Part shown: piece after piece, positions 1 to 7,895 of the stretch
Position numbering within the stretch: position 1 is the first letter of the stretch
Layout: every line of letters starts with the position of its first letter
From: JALXCG01 sp026991065 [NCBI: Gemmatimonadota bacterium]
GTDB lineage: Bacteria > GCA-2686955
DNA length: 11,752 nt
Assembly: GCA_026991065.1 (NCBI GenBank)
Contig: JALXCG010000741.1
Coordinates: 1-11,752, forward strand
Direction of reading: 5' to 3'
Program-made: the position numbers and the translations under genes
Notes under the pieces: model-generated
The model's input: only the letters and a program-made list of their open reading frames with translations
What the model was told of the DNA's origin: nothing
Databases searched by the model: none

Positions 1-2
1 TC

Positions 3-788
3 GAATCGCGTTTTGAGCAGCAGCGTTGGCTGGCGCTCTTCGGTTTCGGCACCACCTTCGGCGAGAGAAGCCGACCCACTCGATTGGGAGTGATCTCGAC
101 TTTCAATCGACGCCGCTTTCAACCGCTGGAGCATGGCGACGATGACGACCGCTCGATCGATGATGTCTATGACACGAGCCAAGTCGTCGGATTCAGCGAC
201 CTGGTCCATCTATGGGAACTTCTCGGTCGCATCGAGATCGACCACCGCAATCTCCCGGGACTTCCGTGGGCCGGCTACCGCGTCGACGGCTTCGCCGGCG
301 GAGTCCCGCCCATCAACCAGTATCGCTACGCCCACTACGGCATTGAGGGCACCAGCTACATCAATCTCTACGCCACCGATCGAGTCCTGGCTCTGCGCCT
401 CGCGTTGGAGGGGGTAGCCGGCCGCAACGCGGAGATCCCCTTTTCCGAGTTGCCGCGGCTCGGCGGTGACGATCGCTTGCGTGGCTACCCACTCGACCGT
501 TTTCGCGACAAAATTGCCGCACTGGCCACGGTTGAATACCGCTATCCGGTTCACCAAGTCATCGCCGCCCATCTTTTTCTCGACGTCGGCCGCGTCGTTC
601 CGGAGTATGAACGCCTCTTCGATGATGGTTGGAGTGGCTGGAGGAAAGGTTATGGCGCGGGCCTTCTCATCGGCTCAGCGGATGGGCAGATCCTGCAGTT
701 GGATGCCGGCTTCAGTTCCAGCGGTTTTCACTTCACCGCCTCGACCGACCCCCTCGATGCATTCGCCAAACTGGGGAAAAAGCTGTGA
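3..788 (+). CDS. Omp85/BamA-like outer-membrane beta-barrel protein, C-terminal part (5' truncated by window edge)
   Basis: The reading frame is open to the left edge, so only about the last 261 residues are visible. An in-frame TTG at 84 is not a convincing start, because coding continues upstream of it. The fragment looks like the C-terminal barrel of the Omp85 superfamily (BamA, TamA and D15/surface-antigen proteins). It has alternating polar/hydrophobic strands, the loop-6 signature RLRGYP (bases about 477-494), which corresponds to the family (V/I)RG(F/Y) motif, and the late-barrel strand FLDVGRV (about 574-594). The protein ends a few residues after the strand GFHFTAS, with a short charged tail, and not with the terminal aromatic residue usual for BamA. 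POTRA domains, if present, lie outside the window. The stop overlaps the start of the lipoprotein gene by four bases, so the two are probably one transcript and translationally coupled. Insertion into the outer membrane is known for the family. The substrate, if any, is unknown. Confidence 0.85.
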   Translation, partial: ESRFEQQRWLALFGFGTTFGERSRPTRLGVISTFNRRRFQPLEHGDDDDRSIDDVYDTSQVVGFSDLVHLWELLGRIEIDHRNLPGLPWAGYRVDGFAGGVPPINQYRYAHYGIEGTSYINLYATDRVLALRLALEGVAGRNAEIPFSELPRLGGDDRLRGYPLDRFRDKIAALATVEYRYPVHQVIAAHLFLDVGRVVPEYERLFDDGWSGWRKGYGAGLLIGSADGQILQLDAGFSSSGFHFTASTDPLDAFAKLGKKL

Positions 789-2398
789 TCCTCCCTCCTC
801 TTTCACGCTGCACACCGCTCCTACTCATGCTGTTCCTGACCGCATGCGCCTCCACACCGCGATTCCGCGACCAGCCGATCGTATGGCGAGTGGCCGACAG
901 CCGCCCCATTGCTGAACCGCAGGAACGGGAGTTTCTGCTCCACGTCTACTTCGCTGACATCTTCGCCTTTCGGCGCATTCCGCGCGCACTGGAACTGCGC
1001 GCATCGACACCGGCCGCGAACACCAATGCACTGGACGAACTGCCCAACTCAACCTGGTTCACCAACCGCATCGGGCTCTGCCCTCTCTCCCCGGAGGAGG
1101 TGATCGAAGGGCCGAATCAGCACGGCCCCCCCCAACTTCCCTTAACCGTTGTGCATGGCAAAGGCAGCGGCGCAAACCCCGGCTTTTTCGCCAAGGACAG
1201 TCGCGGCATCACCTATCTGATCAAGTTCGATACCCTCGAGAACCCCGAGATGCAAACCGGCACCGACGTCATCGTCGGCCGGATCTTCTGGGCGCTCGGC
1301 TACAACGTCCCCTCCGATCACATCTTCTACTTCAAGCGCGACGACCTGAAACTGGCACCCGGCGCGAAGACCAAGGATGAGGTCGGCCACAAGCGCCCCA
1401 TGACCATGCTGGATGTGGACGCCGCACTGGCAACCTCGCCGATCTCTCCGGATGGGGTCTACCGCGCCCTCGCCAGCGAGTTTCTTCCCGGAATCCCCAA
1501 AGGGGGAATCTCGCCGGAAGGCACCCGTCCGGATGATCCGAATGACGTGATTCCCCATGAACTGCGGCGGGAACTCCGCGGGCTGCGGGTCTTCTGTGCT
1601 TGGCTCGGCCATACCGACATGAAAGAGGACAACACTCTGGACATGTTCCAGCCGGGGCCGGATGGAAAGGGGTACATCCGCCACTACCTGATCGATTTTG
1701 GTGAAGCGCTCGGCTCACACCAGGCGGAAAAGGGGCGCTACGAAGATGGCTGGGAGCATGCCTGGGACTGGCAAAACCAACCCAAAGCTCTACTCGCCAT
1801 GGGCTTGTGGAAACGCCCCTGGGAAGCACAGAAGGAGACGCCATGGCCGGCGATCGGCGCCTTCGCGGCGGAGCCGTTCGATCCCAAGCTGTGGCGCAGC
1901 GCCTTCCCCTACTTCCCGCTCTTTGATATGGATGCCGCCGATGCTTACTGGGGAGCCAAGCGCGTGCTCGCATTCGACCGTCCGATGCTGGAGGCGATCG
2001 TCGCCAGTGGTGACTTCAGCGACCCCGCGGCGTCCGCCTATCTCGTCGATGTTCTGCTGGAGCGCGCCCGGCGGATCGGCGTGAGTTGGCTGGAAGCGGT
2101 CACGCCGCTCGATGACTTCTCGCTGAACGGCACGCAATTGCATGCCGTCGATCTGGGGGTTTTCCACCACCTTGCCAGCCACGGCAGCGTTGAAATCCTG
2201 GATCGCGGAGACGATGTCGTGTCGACCTACAAGGTCGCGTCGGATGGCCAAGTCACCATTCCGCTGGATCCGGATCCCGGTTACCACCTGCTGCGCTGCC
2301 GCATCCGCCGCGGTCACGACCGGAAACCTGCGATGCAGATTCACTACGTGACCGCGGATGGCAATGCCAGGATCGTCGGAATCCTGCGCCGAGAGTAG
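785..2398 (+). CDS. Lipoprotein with a kinase-like central domain (uncharacterised)
   Basis: The GTG at 785 is chosen as start. It overlaps the upstream stop (GTGA), has GGGGA at 774-778 as ribosome site, and gives an ideal lipoprotein signal: hydrophobic PLLLMLFLTA followed by Cys21 (lipobox LTA-C). An in-frame start further upstream would bury this signal. The predicted protein has 537 residues, so after lipidation it is tethered to a membrane on the periplasmic side or exposed at the surface. The middle carries an ordered set of motifs resembling protein-kinase-like folds. These are YLIKFD with Lys147 and acidic residues just after (Glu152, Glu155), then GHTDMKEDN with Asp278, Lys280 and Asn283 like a catalytic loop, then YLIDFGEALG with Asp304-Phe-Gly like a DFG metal-binding motif. 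The last 100 residues look beta-rich. From memory, similar hypothetical proteins with NTLD and LIDFG motifs occur in several Gram-negative phyla, with no known function. Kinase activity is inference only; HipA-, CotH- or Fam20-like folds are alternatives. Confidence 0.85.
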   Translation: MILPPLSRCTPLLLMLFLTACASTPRFRDQPIVWRVADSRPIAEPQEREFLLHVYFADIFAFRRIPRALELRASTPAANTNALDELPNSTWFTNRIGLCPLSPEEVIEGPNQHGPPQLPLTVVHGKGSGANPGFFAKDSRGITYLIKFDTLENPEMQTGTDVIVGRIFWALGYNVPSDHIFYFKRDDLKLAPGAKTKDEVGHKRPMTMLDVDAALATSPISPDGVYRALASEFLPGIPKGGISPEGTRPDDPNDVIPHELRRELRGLRVFCAWLGHTDMKEDNTLDMFQPGPDGKGYIRHYLIDFGEALGSHQAEKGRYEDGWEHAWDWQNQPKALLAMGLWKRPWEAQKETPWPAIGAFAAEPFDPKLWRSAFPYFPLFDMDAADAYWGAKRVLAFDRPMLEAIVASGDFSDPAASAYLVDVLLERARRIGVSWLEAVTPLDDFSLNGTQLHAVDLGVFHHLASHGSVEILDRGDDVVSTYKVASDGQVTIPLDPDPGYHLLRCRIRRGHDRKPAMQIHYVTADGNARIVGILRRE

Positions 2399-2401
2399 CT
2401 G

Positions 2402-5400
2402 CTATCCGATCTCCTCTGCGGCGCTGTCGGCAAACCAACGGTAAAAAGCCGGGATCACCAGCAGGGTAAGCATGGTCGACGTAACCAGACCGCCGATCAC
2501 CACGGTGGCGAGAGGGCGCTGCACCTCACTACCGGTGCCCTCCGCCAGGAGCAGGGGGATCAGCCCCAGCGCAGTTGTCACCGCAGTCATCAACACCGGA
2601 CGCAAGCGCCGGCAGGCACCCTGAATCGCGGCGTCATCCACTGCCACGCCGCGGCGAACCAATTGGTTCAGATAGGTCACCAGCACCATTCCGTTCTCCA
2701 GCGCAATGCCGAAGAGAGCGATGAAACCGACCGACGAAGGCACCGAGAGATTCTGACCACTTAACCAGAGCGCCAGGACCCCACCCACCAACGCCAGCGG
2801 GATGTTGAGGAAGATCAGCAGGGTGTTGCGCAGCGACTGGAAACTCCCGAAAAGCAGAAGAAAGACCAGCACGAGGGTCGCGGGAACCACGATCACCAGG
2901 CGTTTGTTGGCCTCCTGCTGAAGCCGGAACTGTCCCCCCCAAGTCAGCAGGTAGCCAGCGGGGAGATCAGCCTTGGCATCGAGAAGTTCCTGCGCCTCGG
3001 CCACGAATGAGCCGATGTCCCGATCCACGACATTGCACTGCACCGTGATGAAGCGCTGGCCGTTCTCACGGGTGATCTGCCGCGGCCCCTCGACCACCGA
3101 AATCTCGGTCAGTTCACTCAACGGAATGCGAAGATGATTGGGACCGCTTACCAGAATGCTGCGGATCGCCTCGACCGTCGAACGGGCATCTTCGCGGTAG
3201 CGAACCAGGATCTCGAAGCGTCGAATCCCTTCGAAAACCTGGCCGACTCCATCGCCGCCGACCGCGGTCCGCACCACGTGCTGGACATCTTCCACATTGA
3301 CCCCATAGCGAGCAATTGCCGCCCGGTCTACCTTGATCACCAGTTGCGGTGTACCGGACACCTGGTCCACCTGGATATCTTCCGCACCACGTACTCTGCT
3401 CACCAGCGTGGCGACCTCGTTGGCTTTCTCTTCCAGCACACTCAGGGATTCGCCGAAGATCTTGATCGCCAATTCCGCCCGCACTCCTTCCAAGAGTTCG
3501 TCGACCGTCATCTCAATGGGCTGCGTCAGGTTGACCTGAACGCCCGGCACGCCCTCCAACTGGGCGCGGATGAGATCTTCGATGTCGCTTTGGCTCTCAG
3601 CTTCTCGCCACTCCTCTTTCGGTGCCAGTCGAACATACATTTCGGCGCTGTTGACGGGATCGGTGTGCGCCCCGACCTCGCCGCGACCGATCCGGCTGAC
3701 CACCTCCGTGACTTCCGGAATGGCCAGGAGGCGCTTCTCGGTTCGGAGTGCCACCTCCTTGCTCTCCTCAAGAGCGATCGAGGGGGCCATGGTGAGGCGC
3801 ACAACAATGGTTCCCTCGCGCAGACGCGGCGTGAACTCGGAACCCAGTTGCGGAAAGACGGCCGCGCCGGCACCGAGGAAACCCACGGCCAACGCAATCG
3901 CCAGCCAGCGATTGCGGACGAAGAGTCGCACCAGCGGGCGGTAGGGGCGCAGCATCGCCCGAACAATCCACGCTTCCTTTGCCCCACCGCCACGCGGACG
4001 CATGAGGATTTCGCTGAGAGCCGGCGCCAGGAAAATTGCGAACACCATCGAACCAAGCATCGCCAGCGCTACGGTATGAGCCAGTGGGCGAAAGGTTTTT
4101 CCCTCGACCCCCTGGAGCGTGAAAAGCGGTAGAAACACCACAATGATGATCACAATGGCGAAAAAGACCGGCTTTCCCACCTCGGCACAAGCGCGCGCAA
4201 CGCGTTGGCGTTTTGATTCACCTGCGCCGCCGTTGGTCAAGCTCCGATCGACGTTTTCCACCATGACAATCGTGCCGTCGACCATCATCCCAATTGCGAT
4301 CGCCAGTCCCCCCAATGACATCAAATTCGCCGAGATGCCAAAATAACGCATCAAGAGAAATGCGAAGAGTACCGAAAACGGTATCGCCAGCGCGACCACG
4401 ATGCTCGGGCGCACCCCTCCCATGAAGAGCAGCAACACCAAAGCCACAAGAATGATCCCCTGGATCAGAGCGTTGCTGACCGTAGCGACAGCCGCCTGCA
4501 CCAAACTCTTCTGTTCGTAGTAAGGAACCAGGCGCAGCCCTTCGGGGAGAATCGAATTGATCTCCTCCATCCGTTCTTCTACGGCGCCGATGACCGAGGA
4601 TGAATTGGTGCCGAAAAGCTTCACCACCATGCCAGCAACCACTTCGCCAACACCGTTGCGCGTCTGTACACCACGCCGCACCGCGCCACCCACCTGCACT
4701 TCGGCAACATCGGAGAGAAAGACAGGGAGGCCATCGGCCGCTTTGAGAACAATCGAGCGGAGATCATCAATGCCGGTGGCAAGTCCCACCGACCGGACTA
4801 CCAACTCTTCGGAGTTTCTGACAATGAACTGCGCTCCCACACTGAGGTTATTTTCTCGAATCCCCTCCGCAACCTCATCCAGCGTCACGTCGTAGCGCAG
4901 AAGCGCCTCGGGATCCACCACCACATGAAACTGCTTTTCATAGCCTCCGATTCCCAGTACTTCCGTCACCCCGGGGACAGTCTGAAGATGCAGCTTGATC
5001 AACCAATCCTGGATGGTCCGTAGTTCCTCCAAGGAGTAACTACCCGTGGTGTCATCCAGGAAGTAAAAAAGAACCAGGCCCATTCCAGTCGATATCGGCC
5101 CCATCGCCGGGTCGCCGAAACCTTCGGGAATCTCTTCCCGCGCCTCCTGCAAACGTTCTCCCACAACCTGGCGGGCGAAATAGATGTCCATCCCATCTTC
5201 GAAATAGAGATTGACCACCGACAAACCAAAATTCGAGACGGAGCGGATCTTCTCGATCCCCGGCAGACCGGCCATCGCCATTTCCACCGGCAGGGTAACA
5301 AATTTTTCAATCTCCTCCGGCGCAAGGCCATTGGTGACAGTGAACACCTGGACCAGGTTGGGCGAAACATCCGGAAACGCATCCACCGGCAGTTCGCGGT

Positions 5401-5515
5401 AGGAAAAGTATCCCGCAATCATGATCGCCAGTGCCAGAATTCCAACCAGAAGACGGTTGCGCAGGCTGGTCTCGATCAGCGTTTCAATCATTGTTTTTCT
5501 GTTGCCTGTGTTCAA
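2402..5515 (-). CDS. czcA: Heavy-metal efflux RND transporter, CzcA/CusA family inner-membrane pump
   Basis: This is the proton-driven pump of a tripartite metal exporter in the inner membrane. Its 1037 residues match the family length. Visible landmarks are TM1 (about 22-40), FPDVSPNLVQV (47-57), the TM2-TM6 block from about 345, GGLAIAIGMMVDGTIVMVEN (402-421), FTPRLREGT (561-569) and a second TM block from about 872. The proton-relay helix has Asp413 and Glu420, the pattern of CusA (one Asp plus Glu); CzcA has an additional Asp, which is Ala here. By alignment from memory, the three periplasmic Met residues that bind Cu/Ag in CusA are replaced (Arg573, Ser622 or a neighbour, Glu673), so divalent cations such as Zn, Co, Cd or Ni fit better. 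The start is ambiguous. TTG at 5515 overlaps the adaptor stop (TTGA) and has GGGGAAGGG at 5524-5532. ATG at 5491 gives the usual family N-terminus (MIETLIETS) but has little ribosome site. The stop faces the lipoprotein stop with only three bases between. Confidence 0.95.
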   Translation of the reverse strand: MNTGNRKTMIETLIETSLRNRLLVGILALAIMIAGYFSYRELPVDAFPDVSPNLVQVFTVTNGLAPEEIEKFVTLPVEMAMAGLPGIEKIRSVSNFGLSVVNLYFEDGMDIYFARQVVGERLQEAREEIPEGFGDPAMGPISTGMGLVLFYFLDDTTGSYSLEELRTIQDWLIKLHLQTVPGVTEVLGIGGYEKQFHVVVDPEALLRYDVTLDEVAEGIRENNLSVGAQFIVRNSEELVVRSVGLATGIDDLRSIVLKAADGLPVFLSDVAEVQVGGAVRRGVQTRNGVGEVVAGMVVKLFGTNSSSVIGAVEERMEEINSILPEGLRLVPYYEQKSLVQAAVATVSNALIQGIILVALVLLLFMGGVRPSIVVALAIPFSVLFAFLLMRYFGISANLMSLGGLAIAIGMMVDGTIVMVENVDRSLTNGGAGESKRQRVARACAEVGKPVFFAIVIIIVVFLPLFTLQGVEGKTFRPLAHTVALAMLGSMVFAIFLAPALSEILMRPRGGGAKEAWIVRAMLRPYRPLVRLFVRNRWLAIALAVGFLGAGAAVFPQLGSEFTPRLREGTIVVRLTMAPSIALEESKEVALRTEKRLLAIPEVTEVVSRIGRGEVGAHTDPVNSAEMYVRLAPKEEWREAESQSDIEDLIRAQLEGVPGVQVNLTQPIEMTVDELLEGVRAELAIKIFGESLSVLEEKANEVATLVSRVRGAEDIQVDQVSGTPQLVIKVDRAAIARYGVNVEDVQHVVRTAVGGDGVGQVFEGIRRFEILVRYREDARSTVEAIRSILVSGPNHLRIPLSELTEISVVEGPRQITRENGQRFITVQCNVVDRDIGSFVAEAQELLDAKADLPAGYLLTWGGQFRLQQEANKRLVIVVPATLVLVFLLLFGSFQSLRNTLLIFLNIPLALVGGVLALWLSGQNLSVPSSVGFIALFGIALENGMVLVTYLNQLVRRGVAVDDAAIQGACRRLRPVLMTAVTTALGLIPLLLAEGTGSEVQRPLATVVIGGLVTSTMLTLLVIPAFYRWFADSAAEEIG

Positions 5516-6501
5516 TGTGAGTGCCCTTCCCCGAAATCACTTTTGCGCAGTTCCGCCAGCAGCGAGAATCCACCCTGCCGGACGAACCTCTCGCCCACTT
5601 CGAGCCCCGTGACAATCTCTGCGTTCCTGCTATCGCGCCGACCGGTCTTCACTTCGCGAGCGACAAAACCATCCGCGGTCTCAACAAAAACCACCTCCTC
5701 GCCATCCAGCTCAAAAAGCGCTGTCAGGGGAATGCCACACTCCACCGTCGTCGCCAAGACCTCTACTTCGCCGGTCACAAAAAGGCCCGGCATCCAGCGT
5801 CCTTCGCGATTGGGTAGCACAACCCGGGCGCTTGCGGTACGACTCACTTCGTCGATCACCGGCGACACATAATCGATGACTCCCGTGATCGTCTGCCCCT
5901 GGCCACTGGCTGATATTGTCACGCTTTGGCCGACATCCACCGACATCAGATCGCGCTGGTAGACAGCCAGGTCGACCCAGACCGTCGACAGGTCGGCGAT
6001 CACATACATCTCCTGCTCCCGCGAAGCCGCTTCACCGAGAACGACATGTTTGGCAATGACCGTTCCCGGGATTAAGGTGCGTACCTTATAGGTCGCGAGG
6101 CTCTCGTCCGCCTCGATCACCGCGAGAATCTGCCCCTTTTTCACTTTCTCTCCAAGACGCGCTTCGACCGAGGTCACGATCCCCGCATAGCGCGGAACAA
6201 TGTGCGCTACACGCTCTGCATTGGGCACGATCTCTCCCGGTAGGGAGATCGACTTTCGCAGCGAAACAGCGCCCGCGACGCCGCTGACCAGGCCCACCGC
6301 ATCCAGATCCAGCCCGTTGCGGGAGATGTGATTGTCGCCATGGGCATCGTCATGACCATGCTCCGGGGCGTTCGCCACAGCACCATTCTCCGCGGCGTGC
6401 TCATGCTCCTTCTCTCCGTGCCCGCTCTCGCCACGCGCGGGTGTCCCTCCCAGCAGTGCAGCCACCATCGCCAGAATCATTGTCGTTTCAAACCGCTTCA
6501 T
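5512..6501 (-). CDS. czcB: Periplasmic adaptor (membrane fusion protein) of metal RND efflux, CzcB type
   Basis: The adaptor links the RND pump to the outer-membrane channel. The ATG at 6501 is preferred: GGAGG at 6512-6516 lies ten bases upstream. The GTG at 6507, which overlaps the channel gene's stop, would sit only four bases from that site. The 329-residue protein has an N-terminal signal peptide to about residue 24. A His/Asp/Glu-rich stretch follows (about 28-58, seven His) and the tail is GHSH, both likely metal-binding and typical of CzcB-like adaptors. Two lipoyl-type half motifs follow (VPRYAGIVTSVEARLGEKV near 102-120 and IPGTVIAKHVVLGE near 144-157), then a beta-barrel domain (VWVDLAVYQRDLMSVDVGQ, about 174-192) and a membrane-proximal domain. 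The two lipoyl halves are joined by only a few residues, so the long alpha-hairpin that contacts TolC in many adaptors seems absent. It is shorter than CzcB (about 520) or CusB (about 400). The metal specificity is not readable. Confidence 0.93.
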   Translation of the reverse strand: MKRFETTMILAMVAALLGGTPARGESGHGEKEHEHAAENGAVANAPEHGHDDAHGDNHISRNGLDLDAVGLVSGVAGAVSLRKSISLPGEIVPNAERVAHIVPRYAGIVTSVEARLGEKVKKGQILAVIEADESLATYKVRTLIPGTVIAKHVVLGEAASREQEMYVIADLSTVWVDLAVYQRDLMSVDVGQSVTISASGQGQTITGVIDYVSPVIDEVSRTASARVVLPNREGRWMPGLFVTGEVEVLATTVECGIPLTALFELDGEEVVFVETADGFVAREVKTGRRDSRNAEIVTGLEVGERFVRQGGFSLLAELRKSDFGEGHSH

Positions 6502-6503
6502 TG

Positions 6504-7826
6504 TCACTCTCCCTCCGAAAAATTCATCTCATTCATGGCAGTAACACCCACCAGTTGTTCCATCTCCGCCCAGCGCAAATGCCCCTCTTCGGCGGCATCG
6601 ATGACCTGCTCTTTTACCTCGAAAAGACGCCGCCGGCTGTCCAGCACATCCGTGAAGCGCATCGCACCCCGCCGATGGGCCTCCGCCACCTGCTGGTGGG
6701 TTCGCTCGGCGTGCGGCAGGGCAACTCGTTTCAATGCGTCAATGCGTTCCCGGGCTATCTCCAGCGCCTGATACGCGATCTTCAAACGCGACTGCAGTTC
6801 CCTGTTCAACGCCGAACGCGAAAGCCGGCTCGCCTCGGCGCGGGCGGATTCCGCTGCCAGGCGACCTCGATTGCGATTCCAGATCGGCAGCGGCAAGCTC
6901 ACCCCCGCCACGAGCCCAAGATCCTGCGTAAGACCGTAGCGGCGGGCACCCAACATCACATCAACATCCGGCACCCACTCCTTGCGTGCCAATTCAAGCT
7001 GAGCACGTGCCGTATTGACCGCAGCATCAGCCAAAACCACTTGCGGACTGCCATCGATCCGCTCCAGGAGCAGATCCAGGGAGGCGGGCGAATTGGGGAC
7101 CTCCAAAACGCCAACAACGCGATCGAATTCGGCAGAGGTCGCTCCCCACAGCGCAGCCAATTCAAGCCGGGCGCTCCGCAGTTCCCCCTCCCTGGCGCGT
7201 TCCTGCAACTGCGCCATCTCCTTCTCCAGATCAGCCCTTTCAGCTTCGGCCGGTGGCGTGGCGCCCGCACTCACTCGCCGGGCAATCTCCAGGGCTTCCT
7301 GGGTCGCGACTTGGGTTCGTTGCTGCCCCAGCAGCCAACGCTCCTGGGCCGCCAAAACCCGCACAAATGCCAGGTGGGTCCGGGCACGTAGTTCGGTCAA
7401 AAGGCGCTCAACCTCTGCCGCCGCCAACACCTGTCCCGCCTCGGAGACCTCGACACGCCGCTCCCGCTTGCCCGCGGTCTCCACTCGTTGGGTTAGCGCG
7501 AGCGTGGTCTCCGCCCCGCCAACCCCGGTAACCTCGCCCGATCCACCAAACCCCTCGACAGCGATCTCCAACTCCGGGTTCGGGCGGCGTTCTGCCTGCT
7601 GGATCTGGCCTTTGGCTGCTTCCACCAGCGCTTCCGCGGCGCGCAGCCGCGGTTGATTCTCCACCACCATCGCAAGCGCTTGCTCCAGGTTCAGTTCGCC
7701 TCGTGGGCTCGGAGCCTGTTCCAAGGCATTCACCTGCCCCATTGTGCCCATGAAGATCACCGCAGCGCTCCAGATTGTTCGCAACAGAGAACCGTCACGC
7801 AATCCATACAACCAGTCATCGATCAT
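6504..7826 (-). CDS. czcC: Outer-membrane efflux channel, TolC/CzcC family
   Basis: This is the trimeric outer-membrane duct of the metal efflux complex. The protein has 440 residues, the normal size for CzcC/CusC. The N-terminus has a longer than usual polar region and then a hydrophobic segment (about 17-33, ending near QVNALE), which reads as a signal peptide. After it come the family repeats of long amphipathic helices. Recognisable CzcC features are LNLEQALAMVVENQPRL (about 45-61), RRPNPELEI (80-88) and the strand/turn LALTQRVETAGKRERR (about 109-124). There is no lipobox Cys, so it differs from lipidated CusC. ATG at 7826 is supported by GAGGAG at 7834-7839, seven bases upstream. It is the first gene of the three-gene pump operon. 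Its stop falls within six bases of the adaptor start (or overlaps it if GTG 6507 is used), which points to coupled translation. Confidence 0.93.
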   Translation of the reverse strand: MIDDWLYGLRDGSLLRTIWSAAVIFMGTMGQVNALEQAPSPRGELNLEQALAMVVENQPRLRAAEALVEAAKGQIQQAERRPNPELEIAVEGFGGSGEVTGVGGAETTLALTQRVETAGKRERRVEVSEAGQVLAAAEVERLLTELRARTHLAFVRVLAAQERWLLGQQRTQVATQEALEIARRVSAGATPPAEAERADLEKEMAQLQERAREGELRSARLELAALWGATSAEFDRVVGVLEVPNSPASLDLLLERIDGSPQVVLADAAVNTARAQLELARKEWVPDVDVMLGARRYGLTQDLGLVAGVSLPLPIWNRNRGRLAAESARAEASRLSRSALNRELQSRLKIAYQALEIARERIDALKRVALPHAERTHQQVAEAHRRGAMRFTDVLDSRRRLFEVKEQVIDAAEEGHLRWAEMEQLVGVTAMNEMNFSEGE

Positions 7827-7833
7827 CTAATCG

Positions 7834-7839
7834 CTCCTC
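7834..7839 (-). promoter_or_regulatory. Ribosome binding site of the efflux channel gene
   Basis: Read on the minus strand the bases are GAGGAG, seven bases before the ATG at 7826. This fixes the start of the channel gene. The site touches the end of the dyad at 7839-7861. Confidence 0.75.
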
Positions 7840-7861
7840 GAATGATCGCCGTGATCATTCG
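7839..7861 (-). promoter_or_regulatory. Perfect 9-bp inverted repeat at the head of the metal efflux operon (candidate operator or leader hairpin)
   Basis: The arms CGAATGATC (7839-7847) and GATCATTCG (7853-7861) are perfect inverted repeats around a five-base centre. The element lies 13 bases before the start codon of the channel gene and abuts its ribosome site. It could bind a dimeric metal-responsive repressor such as an ArsR- or TetR-type protein, or fold in the mRNA next to the ribosome site. No regulator gene is present in the window. The repeat is seen directly; its role is inferred. Confidence 0.5.
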
Positions 7862-7895
7862 CGATACAAAAACTAAGAAAATACGCAACACACCC

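Noticed and set aside
629-784. N-terminal extension of the lipoprotein back to TTG 629
   Set aside because: It would overlap the barrel gene by 160 bases and bury the lipoprotein signal peptide; GTG 785 explains both.
84-788. TTG at 84 as start of the barrel gene
   Set aside because: The same frame is open to the window edge and reads as barrel-like sequence upstream, so the gene is truncated by the window.
2386-2424. GCGCCG and CGGCGC pairing around the convergent stops as a terminator
   Set aside because: The stem is only six bases with a 27-base loop and no T-run on either strand.
3134-4132. 332-codon open frame on the plus strand inside the pump gene
   Set aside because: It lies fully antisense to a clear RND coding sequence, has no recognisable domain, signal or ribosome site, and is the expected shadow frame of a GC-rich gene.
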